Assembly: GCF_932526225.1 (NCBI RefSeq)
Contig: NC_064036.1
Location: forward strand, 13,819,181-13,883,180
Source: Nematostella vectensis
Lineage: Eukaryota > Cnidaria > Anthozoa > Actiniaria > Edwardsiidae
Reading direction: 5' to 3'
Length of the DNA stretch: 64,000 bases
In this document: positions 12,101-22,085 of the stretch, piece by piece
How positions within the stretch are numbered: position 1 is the stretch's first letter
How the letters are laid out: every line of letters begins with the position of its first letter
Translations under genes and position numbers: made by a program
The notes under the pieces: model-generated
Seen by the model: only the letters and a program-made list of their open reading frames with translations
Database searches by the model: none
What the model was told of the DNA's origin: nothing

Positions 12101-12695
12101 GGTTTGAGGGAAAATGGAAATATCAACTTGACAAAATACAAAAATGTAGAAAAAGAAGCAAAACAAAATGCGTAGTTACTTCTTAATTTCATTCCACTTT
12201 GAAAACTTTCCCACTAGGATCTTATTTTGCCGGAAGAAAAAAGTTCATCTCCATCTCCATATTGTCTATCAGCGGCGTAGCCAGGATTTTTTAGCAGGAG
12301 GGGGCCCAAAAGGCCCTTTCAAGTCAATTTTCTCCTTTATTTTAGATAATGTCTGATACAATTACTGTATTTTTGGCTGCTAGAAGGGGAGCCTGGGCCA
12401 CCCCCCTGGCTACGTTCTGCTTATTATGGTTTGATCTCATTTTCTTATTATTGTAAGCTTGTATGGGATTGACTCAATAGAACGAAATATTGCTTTTTAC
12501 TTCAATATTGGCATCGAATTTGTTCAAACTAAACACATTCAAATTAAGTAATTAACAGATTCATCGTTGAGATATTAATTCTTTGTCGAGTTTCCGCTTA
12601 CCTTGCCTGAGACAGTTCATCCAGAACGCTGAGATGCTGACAGCCCAGAAAAGGAATTTTCCGGCGATTACAACCCGCGCGGCCTCGCTTAACAT
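9189..12695 (-). CDS. Secreted PAN-EGF-SUEL lectin protein (4 exons)
   Basis: The predicted product is a 240-aa secreted carbohydrate-binding protein. Exons are 12602-12695, 10517-10755, 9923-10031 and 9189-9469; phases agree and lengths sum to 723 nt. Exon 1 starts with ATG at 12695 and gives a hydrophobic signal-peptide-like leader (GKFLFWAVSISAFW) ending near the AQG junction. Exon 2 is a PAN/Apple domain (CKYVYWQP, later SCQARCFMNNLCRSYN and CQL). Exon 3 is a short EGF-like module (NACSSKPCDPPKKC, ECLDCMPGDLC). Exon 4 is an SUEL/Gal_Lectin domain (PF02140 type) with IRCPQGTAIHV, SALFGRD, CEGKQQCSLP, FGIDPCPGKSKYV and a final YMC near the C-terminus. This domain family binds galactose or rhamnose, so an extracellular role is likely. 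The last acceptor is a NAGNAG pair (exon start 9469 or 9466). Confidence 0.85.
9690..9922. repeat. ~45-bp tandem repeat copied from the EGF exon donor junction
   Basis: About five copies of a unit read as GGAAACACCTTACACAAGTC plus CCCTGGTATGAGGGGG on the plus strand. The array begins exactly at the donor of the EGF exon. The real junction (plus strand ACTTACCGTTACACAGGTCC then CCCGGCATG) is a diverged version of the same unit. On the transcribed strand each copy carries GTGTAAGGTG where the exon has GTGTAACG|GTAAGTG. The array lies wholly in the last intron. Confidence 0.85.
10140..11460. repeat. ~370-bp intronic segment duplicated on both sides of the PAN exon
   Basis: The stretch at about 10150-10516 (with GGCTGAAAATGTTCTC and AAAAAAAGAGTGTAC) recurs diverged at about 10995-11357 (GGCTGAATATGTTCTTAA, AAAAAAAGAGTGTAC). 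The left copy ends exactly at the donor of the PAN exon (10517). A shorter segment around CGACTTTTTGGT and GATACTT recurs near 10840, 10920 and 11400. The PAN exon is thus bracketed by direct repeats, as expected if a segment with or without the exon was once duplicated. Confidence 0.7.
12274..12414. mobile_element. Short inverted-repeat element (GTAGCCAGG family, copy 1)
   Basis: The element starts GCGTAGCCAGGATTTT and ends CCTGGCTACG. The body contains TTTAGCAG near one end and TACTGTATTTTTGGCTGCTA near the other, also found in reverse order in the copy at 21504-21647. It has no coding capacity, as for a MITE. It lies in intron 1 of the lectin gene. Confidence 0.7.
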
Positions 12696-12839
12696 GCTTC
12701 TTGGCCGTCTGCAAGGCGCGATCAACTCTAGCCTTCTGTACTGAGTGTACTCATTAGAATATCAACTAAGCCCGCAGGTGTTATTTTCATATGCAAATAC
12801 GCGTGGAATGTAAACCTTTGCGACGAAGACTATCAGGAC

Positions 12840-13690
12840 TATTAGGTAACATAAAAGGAAGGGCGGATAGAGATCAGACGTGGTAACATAGGGGGGGGAG
12901 GGCGGATTAAGATCAGACGTGGTAAAATAGGGGGAGGGGTGGATAGAGATCAGACGTAGTAACATAAGGGGAGGGGCGGATATAGATCAGACGTAGTAAC
13001 ATAAGGGGAGGGGCGGATAGAGATCAGACGTGGTAACATAGGGGGGGGGGGGGTGGATAGAGATCAGACGTGGTAACATAGGGGGAGGGATGGATAGAGA
13101 TCAGACATGTTAACATAGGGGAGGGGTGGATAGAGATCAGACGTGGTAACATAGGGGGAGGGATGGATAGAGATCAGACGTGGTAACATAGGGGAGAGGC
13201 GGATAGAGATCAGACGTGGTAACATAGGGGGGGATGGGTGGATAGAGATCAGACGTGGTAACATAGGGGAAGGGATTGATGGAGATCAGACGTGGTAACA
13301 GAGGGGGAGGGATGGATAGAGATCAGACGTGGTAACATAAATGGATAGAGATCAGACGTGGTAACAGGGGGAGGGATGGATAGAGATCATACGTGGTAAC
13401 ATAGGGGGAGGGGTGGATATAGATCAGACGTGGTAACAGGGGGAGGGATGGATAGAGATCAGACGTGGTAACATAGGGGGAGGGATGAATAGAGATCAGA
13501 TGTGGTAACATAGGGGGAGGGGTGGATATAGATCAGACGTGGTAACATAGGGGGAGGGTTTGATAGAGATCAGACGTGGTAACATAGGGGGAGGGGTGGA
13601 TAGAGATCATACATGGTAACATGGGGGGGGATGGATAGAGATTAGACGTGGTAACATAGGGGGGTGGGGGCGGATAGAGATCAGATGTTT
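12840..13690. repeat. ~35-bp minisatellite upstream of the lectin gene
   Basis: About 24 copies of GATAGAGATCAGACGTGGTA plus ACATAGGGGGAGGGGTG, with variable G-run length, so the period is not fixed. The array lies about 150 bp upstream of the first coding exon of the minus-strand lectin gene, in its promoter or 5' UTR region. The plus strand carries G-runs in each unit (G4-G11) and so has quadruplex-forming potential. Confidence 0.9.
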
Positions 13691-13750
13691 TGAACTTTTC
13701 CTAAGGGGGAGGAGCTTTCTTTATGCGCGGGGGGGACTCTCCAGAAAAGT

Positions 13751-14158
13751 AGACGGGGTGATCGTCACATCTTTATGGTACTAAAATTCGACCAACTGCC
13801 ATCCCTTTGGTGGTGTTGAAGGATTTCTCCGATTTTGCTATTATTTAGGCTAAGTTCAAACGTCGTATTACCCATAAGCCGTATCCAATGCAAATGCGTG
13901 CAAATGAATCGAGGCGATTGTCCATCTTCATTTGCATGTATTTGCATTTTTAAATGCCGTATTAAAATACGGCTCATGGATAATACGACGTTTGAACTTA
14001 GCCTAAGGGGGGGGGGGGTTAACGTATTTTTACGATTCTGCCATCTCTTAGGGTTAAAAATTCCTTTGACCACTCCCAATTCGCTCCCTCTTAGGAGTAT
14101 GAATTTCTGTGTCATCCCATAGGGTGAAAATCGATTTCGTCGACGATCACCCCCGTCT
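13751..14158. repeat. Outer inverted repeat enclosing a MITE
   Basis: AGACGGGGTGATCGTC at 13751-13766 matches, inverted, GACGATCACCCCCGTCT at 14142-14158 apart from one G. The flanks inside also look partly palindromic (ATCCCTTTGG / CATCCCATAGGG). This suggests a ~0.4-kb inverted-repeat element into which the element at 13845-14006 inserted. A chance palindrome remains possible. Confidence 0.5.
13845..14006. mobile_element. 162-bp MITE with perfect 26-bp terminal inverted repeats
   Basis: The first 26 bases (starting TTAGGCTAAGTTCAAACG) are the exact reverse complement of the last 26 (ending CGTTTGAACTTAGCCTAA). The interior has ATGCAAAT-like words and a second inner palindrome (GCCGTAT / ATACGGC). 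It has no open frame of its own. Perfect ends suggest a young copy. The ends resemble PIF/Harbinger-type termini with a 3-bp TWA target, but the flanks do not settle the target duplication. Confidence 0.82.
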
Positions 14159-14502
14159 GTTTTTATCGGAGTCCCCCCCCTCCCCTGCGACTTTGTCAAG
14201 TTTCCTACGCCCAACGCTTGATGTTTTCGACTACTTAAAGAGATAATTAAAGTATGTGGTGGCTAGATCTCAAAGCCGTACTCCCAGTGAGGTCATCAGC
14301 ATATTTGATAGGTAGATTCTTGTTTTTAACAGGGTTTCTATCGTTAAGCAACAACGATTGAGAATAGCTGATCTATGAAAAGTACCCCTGTATTTCGTGT
14401 TTGTTGAAAATCAGAAATTTCTGCGAACATGAATAACTTCCAAACGATATATAATATTCACTTCCTCAAATGTTGCTTATAAAATGTATCCGTTTTATTG
14501 AG

Positions 14503-14787
14503 GGTTACGTAATCGACCGGAAGTAAACTGGTGACAATGCGGCTTTAACTGAAATCATTGTCACCAGTTTACGTAACAATCTCCGATGATTTTTAACGGA
14601 AAACGCAAAAAAATATTTCAAATTATTGAAAGCAGTGTGTTTATTGCAAGTTTCTTCGAGGATGTGATTGATAATTTAGAGCGGATGGCATATTAAATAT
14701 CTCGGATTCTAATAGATTCTTATGTCTTTTAACGGTCGGGGTTTCCGTCGGACCTCCGGAAGTAAACTGGTGATAATGCGGCTTTAA
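14503..14787. mobile_element. piggyBac-type MITE (TTAA, CCGGAAGTAAACTGGTGACA family), copy 1 with extra terminus
   Basis: A solo terminus at 14503-14549 (ACCGGAAGTAAACTGGTGAC AATGCGGCT TTAA) is followed by an almost complete element from about 14556 to 14787 that ends in GCGGCT and TTAA. The interior (ATCTCCGATGATTTTTAACG, TCGGATTCTAATAGATTC) matches the copy at 57225-57478 in the opposite orientation. About 12 bases are missing next to its left terminus. No transposase is present. Confidence 0.82.
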
Positions 14788-14789
14788 GA

Positions 14790-16478
14790 GTCATCTTCCA
14801 TTTTTGTGGAAAAGGATGAATCTTCTTATTGGTCTTCTTGAAGCTTGGAAATCGAAAAAGACACGAGGGAAAGATTTTGCATTTTACATTACGACAACGT
14901 CATGGCTCCTCAAAAAAATCCTCGGATTAACGAGAATATTATCATAACGGGAGTTATTAAGCGTGCTATGAAGTCATAACCAGCTGCAAACTACCGCTGA
15001 CATGCTGTATCGAATGCTGAAACATCGATTTTCAAGGATCTTCATCCTTGACATCAAAAAATTCAAAATAAAATAATAATAAATGTAAGAGATATGTGCT
15101 CATACACCGTACACAGAAATTGGCTTTATTTTATTATTATTATTATTTTAAATTTCTTGATTAAAAAATTTGAATCATAAAAACAAGTCAAGGTTTATCA
15201 AAGCGCAATATATACTGCAGATGTCCTGAAAGTTTTAATCAAGAAAAACAATTACTTGTGAATTGTACGTTACAAAGCATCTATACCTAACATTTTTTTG
15301 CCTTAAAAGCTAAACTTTCCAGTTGTTTGATTACAGAAATTCGCTATGATCGATGCAAGTGATGAGTTATGGAGAAAAAGGAATTCTGTGGTGAACATCC
15401 CCCGCTAATCGCAGTGCGTGCATCATAATTAGACACCGACTTTGTTATGCAAATATTTCATACATTTTTTCCTCTTTGCTTGTCAAGTTGTTTTTCAAGC
15501 AGTCACACAGGTGGTGAGATAAGCTTGTGGATCTAGTGTTGTTGAAGATTTTAGTCAAATGCACACTGTCACAGACTGGATCATGGATCATGTGAAGAGA
15601 CGGAAACAAGTAGTTTAAAATCTACTATCTGCCTCAAGTTTAAGGTAAATGGTTCTGTTTATTGCCGAGTTGTTGTTTTACTGCTTTTTCATCTCAGTTA
15701 AATGCTCATATCACTTCGCTAGGTCACTCCACTAGCACGATAAGCGGTCAACATACGGCACGTACTCAACGGCAGCTCAATTGACTGCACGACCACGGCA
15801 CACATACACGTACTCAAACATTAACCTCTTTCTTTGCACCTCTTGCAAAAATTTCTTCATGGTTTTAGCCCGCCGCTCGCGAATTAACTCGTGACAAGGC
15901 AGTTTAGCTGGGACGAAACATTAGTTTCGGTCATAGGGATCATGAAAATCGAATGTGTTTACGAAATACCAATTTGTAATTGTTAACAAAACTGATAAAA
16001 ATGCATTTCTTTAGAAAAATTTATGTACAAATATTACATGAAGAATATTTTGTTAATAATATAAGCATTACGTAATGATGTTTTGCTCGACCGGCCACCT
16101 TTTCGTCGTAAAACAGTTTGCGAAAAATGAATGCAGGCTTAACCAATCCTACGCACGGTCCACATCAATCCATTACACAGCATGAAGTCTTAATTAGTTT
16201 GGAAACATGTGGCAGTTTATTTGAGACATCTAATTCTATGATTATTATTATTATACTGCTACTTATGTATGCTAGCAATAAACATACCAATATTACTTGG
16301 TGTTTTCACAGGAAAAGTTTTATCGACACTCGACTTAATCGAGCACTCAATAGGTATTACGTAATAACGCCAGAAGAAGAAGAGAGGCGGACTCTAAGGA
16401 AACACGTGATCGTCAGCAACGGGCTGTTAGACTAAGAACACGTGATCCCGGCAGACGCCTGGCAAGTATTGGATCTTG
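14790..16478. other. 5' flank of the TMEM272-like gene; possible non-coding exons
   Basis: No protein-coding exon was recognised. Two places look like untranslated 5' exons on the plus strand: about 15540-15645, ending TTTAAG|GTAAATGG, and about 16312-16478, opening after TTGGTGTTTTCACAG. The second leads directly to the ATG at 16479. Transcript data would be needed to confirm either. Confidence 0.35.
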
Positions 16479-19005
16479 ATGGAACCAGAAAAAACGAGCA
16501 GGATAGAGGGTAGCGCACCTAGCACCAGACGGGTGACATGGCAACGAGGGCATCACCTGTCGATAGACCAATACAAACGGCTCACAGATCCCACGCATGC
16601 GCAGTCCCGGCATTCGAACGACTCGAGAGTTCTTCCCACACGAAGGAACTCCGAGCCCGGCATAAGGCATTCAGCCAATAAATTGAAATCATTAGCACTT
16701 GGTCAACAATCCGTCACCGAACACTTCGGCCGTCAAGCGGATGCCAGTCGAGACAATGTCGCGAACCAGTCCGAAAGCCCTCGACAAAATATCGTGGATA
16801 CAATTCCCTTGGAGGGTAGTGCAAATGCTGTAATTATTGAAGAAGAGGAAGTAGCGCCTCCGCCCCCATACTCATCTCTTCATTCGCAGCTTGAGAACAC
16901 CGCAGGCGGTGACACATCTTCGCCTTATGATAATAACAGGCCACTTTACTCGGGTAAGGAAATTAAAAAAACTGCAAATAAAAGCACGTCTCTGCTGGAG
17001 TATGCCGCTTTGATCAAATGCTGTTTCTCTTCAGATGCTCCTCCGAGCTACTCGGAGCTGTTTAGCCAATCTGTGAGAATGAGGGCAAGGCAGCTTTCCG
17101 TGGTGTCTACCAGGGCGGAGCAGTACATAAATGAGTCCAAGTGGAAGAAAGTCGTCCTCAGTTTCGGTAAGCCAGACGCATGCTGAATAGGTATGACAAT
17201 AAGCCCGCTCGTCGCAATGATACGGTAAGGGGCCTGGTTATCAGAAGGGTGGGTTTGTTTCTATGCGTGGCTGTAGATTTTTGTTAATTTTTTGTTAGAG
17301 TTTGTCTGGTGAGGGCTAGGTTAGGCTGGTTTATGGACCCATGAGATTGCTGGCCACACTGATACGATATGGGGCCTATCTATCAGAAGGGTTATGCGTG
17401 GCTTGTGGATTTTGTTAATTGTTGTTAGAGTTTGTCTGGTGAGGGCAAGGTTAGGCTGGTTTATGTACACATGAGATTGCTTGTGACAGGGACCTAAGTC
17501 ACCTATAGTAGTTGCTATTGTTAGTGGTGAGATTGCTAGGGCTAGGTTTGTTGTTAGGTGTTGCCTGGTTAGGTTTTTCTGGTTGTTAGGGACGGTTTGT
17601 ATCTCAGGGAACTTGCATTACGTTAGAATTCTAACATGAGGGATTTACGTAAGTGATAAAGGCGAGAGATCATAAGTATACGATAGATATGTTTAATTAC
17701 ACGATGACGCTCTTTTGCTATTGGCTTTCGTCTTACTTATTTAGTGCTTGCTTGTTCTTACTAATTCAGTCCTTACTTGTTCTGGCTGTACTAATTGAGT
17801 ACTTGTTCTGGCTGTACTAATTGAGTACTTGTTCTGGCTGTACTAATTGAGTACTTGTTCTGGCTGTACTAATTGAGTACTTGTTCTGGCTGTACTAATT
17901 GAGTACTTGTTCTGGCTGTACTAATTGAGTACTTGTTCTGGCTGTACTAATTGAGTACTTGTTCGTTCTAATCTAGGTGCTGTTGCAGCTGTTGCATTAT
18001 TCGCAGTAGCTCTCCCGATTTGCATGATTACCATAGGTAAGCTAAAGGCATGATAAAGGGAGTAGCCATCTTTTGCTGAAGGGGGAAGGTGGTGATGGTG
18101 ATGGTGATGGTGATGGTGATGGTGATGGTGATGGTGATGGTGATGGTGATGGTGATGCTGATGCTGATGTTGATGCTGACGGTGACGGTGACGGTGATGC
18201 TGATGCTGATGCTGATGCTGATGCTGACGGTGACGGTGACGGTGACGGTGATGCTGATGCTGATGCTGATGCTGACGGTGGCGTTGACGGTGACGGTGAC
18301 GGTGACGGTGACGGCGTCGGTGACGGTGACGGTGACGGTGACGGTGACGGTGACGGTGACGGTGACGGTGACGGTGACGGTGACGGTGACGGTGACGGTG
18401 ATGGTGACGGTGATGGTGATGGTGATGGCTGCTGGTGTTGGTGGTGGTGGCAAGTGGTTGTGGTGGCTCATGGAAGTGGTGATAGGGGGAATAACGCGTT
18501 CTTTACCTCCCTTATGTCAGGTGTCAGAAATATCGACAACTGCCCCGCTGAGCCAAACGTCCCGATCTTCCTCATCGTAGGGGGTGTCATCCAGGCTCTA
18601 GAATGTTCGATATGTTTGACACGCTGTGTGGGAATGCGTGACACCCAGCGCCAGCAGGACGAGGCTGGCAATAACAGGCGGCGCAAGAGATGGGATCCGT
18701 GTCTCTACCTTGCCATTATTTGCTTTATCTTAAGTAGTATCTATGTATTCAAGGCAGAGCCCGTATTTGATCATCGTGATGTAGTTGCCGGTCAAGGCAT
18801 TGAAAAGTTGTACTGCGATAAGACTGCGTTTTCTCTTGCATTTTGGTTGATTGGATGTTACTATATGATATTCGTATTTAGTTTCGGGCTCATGTTAGTG
18901 GCGATCATGATTGGTGCTGTCTTTGCTTACAGAGATCAGCAGACGACTTCAGTTAGGTTTAATGCACATATGTCATCCAGCTATAACTCCGCCATGGTTG
19001 AGTGA
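16479..19005 (+). CDS. TMEM272-like four-pass membrane protein with PPxY motifs (3 exons)
   Basis: The exons 16479-17166, 17977-18036 and 18521-19005 join in phase to 410 aa. An in-frame TGA at 16443 precedes the ATG at 16479. The first 230 residues are polar and cytosolic-looking, with two WW-ligand motifs, APPPPYSSL and DAPPSYSEL, as in proteins bound by Nedd4-type ubiquitin ligases. Four hydrophobic spans follow: exon 2 (AVAAVALFAVALPICMITIG), VPIFLIVGGVIQAL, LYLAIICFILSSIYVF, and AFWLIGCYYMIFVFSFGLML. The loop NIDNCPAEPNVPIFLIVGG matches what I know of the TMEM272-like family, which has no established function. Intron 1 holds repeats; intron 2 holds a GGTGAY microsatellite and would give an early stop (TGA TAA) if retained. 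AATAAA signals occur at 19404 and 19415. Confidence 0.82.
17221..17485. repeat. ~130-bp tandem duplication in intron 1 of the TMEM272-like gene
   Basis: The segment beginning ATACGGTAAGGGGCCTGG recurs diverged from ATACGATATGGGGCCTATC. Both copies share TATCAGAAGGGT, GTTAGAGTTTGTCTGGTGAG and AGGTTAGGCTGGTTTATG. They lie shortly after the exon 1 donor, but I cannot align them to the exon end. Confidence 0.75.
17755..17965. repeat. 26-bp minisatellite in intron 1 of the TMEM272-like gene
   Basis: About seven nearly identical 26-bp units (TACTAATTGAGTACTTGTTC plus TGGCTG) end about 15 bp before the acceptor of exon 2. The words TACTAAT and CTAAT resemble branch-point sequences, so the array presents several candidate branch points close to the acceptor. 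Confidence 0.9.
18085..18440. repeat. GGTGAT/GGTGAC/GCTGAT microsatellite in intron 2
   Basis: About 60 hexamer units in blocks: first GGTGAT, then GCTGAT and GGTGAC interleaved, then a long pure GGTGAC run, then GGTGAT again. It reads as a Gly-Asp repeat in one plus frame and as Val-Thr repeats in others, which makes long spurious frames. It lies between the exon 2 donor (18036) and exon 3 acceptor (18521), both good GT-AG sites, and the frame from exon 2 stops before it. Confidence 0.95.
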
Positions 19006-19270
19006 CGGACGTAGACACCCTCGTTACACACCCCACTTATTTCTAGACACATTGGTATCACAGTATATCAAATCGAGACACATCGCGTGATTAAATTGTT
19101 TCACTTTATTACATATATGTGTTGACTGCCATGTTAGAGTGACGGACGTAGACACCCTCGTTACACACCCCACTTATTTCTAGACAATTGTAAATACAGT
19201 ATATCAAACCTAGTCACATCGCGTGATTAAATTGTATCACTTCATAACGTATATGTGTTGACTATTTGTT
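19000..19270 (+). repeat. 137-bp tandem duplication starting at the TMEM272-like stop codon
   Basis: The sequence from the last codons (GAGTGACGGACGTAGACACC) through TATATGTGTTGACT is repeated directly after itself: copy 1 from 19000, copy 2 from 19137. Differences are few (CACATTGGTATCA versus CAATTGTAAATA). The duplication starts exactly at the coding end, so copy 2 carries a second stop-codon context in the 3' UTR. Confidence 0.88.
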
Positions 19271-21281
19271 AGGGTCACACAAGGGCTGTAGGATAGGTAG
19301 AGCAGACAATGCCTCGATCATAACGAAAATACTTAACCTAAAACCACAGGCTTACCATCGCACGCCGGGGTTAGTTCACAGAAGAGCGGATCTTAATTTT
19401 TAGAATAAATGTCAAATAAACACCCATTGCGTTGGTTTTTATATCTTGAGGGAGAACAGTCGAGCAAGGGGATATCGCAAACAAGATAATGAATTGTTTA
19501 TTTGATCTTTATTCTATGATAAAAAAAATGAGATCTGTTGTTTGGTGAACTGCCTGTACTAGAATGCGAAATGTTTCACTTTGAAATGCAGGCTACATAT
19601 TTTGAGAAGTCTCTTGTTAGAGATGATTCACCTCAACTGGTTGAATTTCCATTGCACTTTATTACAAAATTGACAAATGTATGCATATATTTCTCCATAA
19701 GTGTTATTTGAGAAAAGGCCGAAAATATTTTTTTGTGCGTCTTTTATTTAGGAAAAGTACATACGGTATAGTGTGACAATCTAAGTACATTTCATATTGC
19801 GTGACCACTAGAACTATTCAAGTGGGTCTCATTTCCGTTTTAATTCACAAGCTTGGATGTCCAAGCAAGTGTTCGCTTCCAAATAAGGTAAATTTGAGAA
19901 TTACAGATAAAAGATCGCAAAATTCATAGCCTATTTGCACGCTTTGCTTATAAATGTTATCCCCGGGAATAGTTTATTATTATCTAATCTAACAGACTAG
20001 TGAAGCTTGATAAAGCTTGGATAAAGCCTAGCAATAAAAAGACGTATCATACCATTGTGCTGTAACAGACACGTCAGAAGTCTAGCTTCACTATTAAAAG
20101 CATTTCCACACGATATTTATAGATTTGTTTTAAGATATCATTTAAGGTAGTAACGAGGTCATGGAATCAGAGATCAGCTTTATCAAAATTATGTTTTTTT
20201 GGGGTCAGGATCATTTTCAAAATAATGGGTTCACGACGTCTTGAAAATGATTCGGATCCCATAAACACAATTTTGATCCATGGCCCCCAAAATAAAACTG
20301 ATATAATTTGCCCAAAAATGTACGGGATCGCAAGGTGTATATGACATTATATGGGATCAAAGATCATTAATTAATAACTTAAAAATATACATCGTGTCAC
20401 TACTCTGCATTTGCAATGAATATATCCCATTCACCCGTTTGCTTTACTTATGTACAAATATGTATAGCCTTGTTTTTATGTCACTGCTTTGAGTTTAGGG
20501 AGTGATGAAAGAAGGAAAAGAGCCCTTATCAATCCTTTCTAGAACCTCCAACTCCCCCCTCCTCTCTCTCTCACCATAAATCATCCAAATAATGATAAAA
20601 ACTAAAAGAATTTAAAAGTGCCTAGTCCTTTCTCGTCTGGGCCCTTAAAAAAGTGAGCCTTTCATATTGAAAGATGTTCGAAAAAACTCCTCCATTTTCC
20701 ATATGATCCGATGTTGTGTGTAACTTGGCTCCAAGGTCCTTTTCAAATGACACTCGATAGATTTCAACATTGTTTTTTGGTTATGTAAAATGAGCAGGGT
20801 TATCTTTCGTGTTGCAGATTGATACTTAGAAACATTGAAGTCTATGTTAAATTTTTTACCAGCCGTTTAACTGTTTAATTAGAGATTGTGGATTGCAGGG
20901 GGAAATCGGTGGATGTAATACAACAAGTATGAAACAATACGGCCCCCTACGTCTCTGTTCAAGTGTGGAAAGTCAGGCGCATACAGGATTGGCTGAGTAG
21001 GGACGAAGGGTGAGCGGTCATTTGGAAAAAGCATAGTATTTGAAGATTCCCAAGATTCCTCAGTAAGAAATATGATCCACTTATTGGCCGCCAAGGGGGG
21101 TGCGCGCCTGCATGTTACTATCCCCTTTTGTTTTTCTCCAGGTTTAAGATAACTTGCCCCTCTTATCGTCATTCTCTAAAAGCCTGAAAACACAGGATTG
21201 TAAAGGCCTCACCTACATCCCCTCTCCCTTTCCTTCTTCATTACTTCTGGATAATCTAATCATGTTTAAACAGCGCATTTG
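19270..21281. other. Intergenic, no gene recognised
   Basis: Apart from the two AATAAA signals near 19404-19420 this is gene-free as far as I can read. A palindromic segment near 20190-20290 (TCATTTTCAAAATAATGGG / TCTTGAAAATGATTCGGAT) may be a small inverted-repeat element. A 97-residue minus frame at 20879-21172 has no recognisable motif. Confidence 0.5.
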
Positions 21282-22085
21282 ATGACAGACACGACTCTTT
21301 CCACTGTACCTCCCTGCAACAGTGAGGAAAGGGCACCTCTGCTTCTGTGTCGTCTCGTGGTCAATCGACGTTTTCGTCTCCTTGCTGTGTTTTGTATTCT
21401 GGTCACAGAGCCTTGTAAGCGACTCACATTTTATGGAGTCTCAGCCAACCTGGTGCTCTACTGCAAAGATATTCTAAACCTCTAAGCGCCTATCCCCAGT
21501 AATGTAGCCAGGGGAAGCCCAGAACCCCTTTCCCCCCCCCCCCCCCCCCCCTTTAGCAGCCAAAAATACAGTATATGTATGAGACATAATCTATAATACA
21601 GGAAAAAATGCTTTGTATGCTTTGTAAACGATCCTGGCTACGCCGCTGTAATGTCCCCTTAGCATTTCCAGATAAGTGTTTAATCTTAAGCGCCTAACCC
21701 AGTAATGTCACATTAGCATTTCAATGTAAGTGCTCAACATTAAGTTCCCTATTTTGTTGTTTTCACATTTTTTTCACGTTTTATTCGTATTTAAATATTA
21801 ATAATTGGGGCTTCTGTCACTCTTTGTTACTCCCTTTACCAATTATTTTCAGCGAAGCATTTTTAATGATGCGATTCATTCCAGGAACGTGTTTCTTTAC
21901 CCCTATCCTCGGAGGCCGGCTGGCAGATCGCGTAGCAGGCCGGTACAATGCCATATATGGTGCACTGGCTTACTTTGTGGGATTCTCTCTACTCTGTACA
22001 GTGAGCTATGATTTCGGCGACGGCGCCACGTCTGCCAGCGCCAAGGGAACCTTTCTTGTCATAGCACTCATCTTTATTGCCGCCG
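21282..22085 (+). pseudogene. SLC15 (POT family) peptide/histidine transporter, 5' fragment, probably non-functional
   Basis: Two stretches match the start of SLC15A4-like proton-coupled oligopeptide transporters. The first (ATG 21282 to 21485) ends with LAVFCILVTEPCKRLTFYGV and ANLVLYC, equivalent to the ERxxFYG..NLVL signature of transmembrane helix 1. The second (21853-22085, after TTATTTTCAG) reads FIPGTCFFTPILGGRLADR, AGRYNAIYGALAYFVG and GTFLVIALIFIAAGG, the helix 2-4 region with the GGxLAD signature, and ends at G|GTGGGT. Exon 1 runs into a TAA. The only phase-compatible donor there reads CT|CTAAGC where GTAAGC is expected. No later POT exon was found before the next gene. Either the gene was truncated and is dead, or the remaining exons are too diverged for me to see. 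Confidence 0.6.
21504..21647. mobile_element. Short inverted-repeat element (GTAGCCAGG family, copy 2)
   Basis: It opens GTAGCCAGGGGAAGCC and closes CCTGGCTACGCCGCT. The heptamer GTAATGT on both sides is a likely target-site duplication. A 27-base C-run follows the left end. The internal CAGCCAAAAATACAGTA matches copy 1 in reverse. It sits in the intron of the SLC15 fragment, within a diverged repeat containing TTAAGCGCCTAACCCAGTAA. Confidence 0.72.

Noticed and set aside
13765-14214. 149-residue minus-strand and 95-residue plus-strand frames
   Set aside because: They are mostly made of the MITE and its flanking inverted repeat.
18073-18520. Gly-Asp repeat protein fused to the TMEM272-like C-terminus
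   Set aside because: The repeat lies between good GT-AG borders in matching phase, and the frame from the preceding exon stops at TGA TAA right after the donor.
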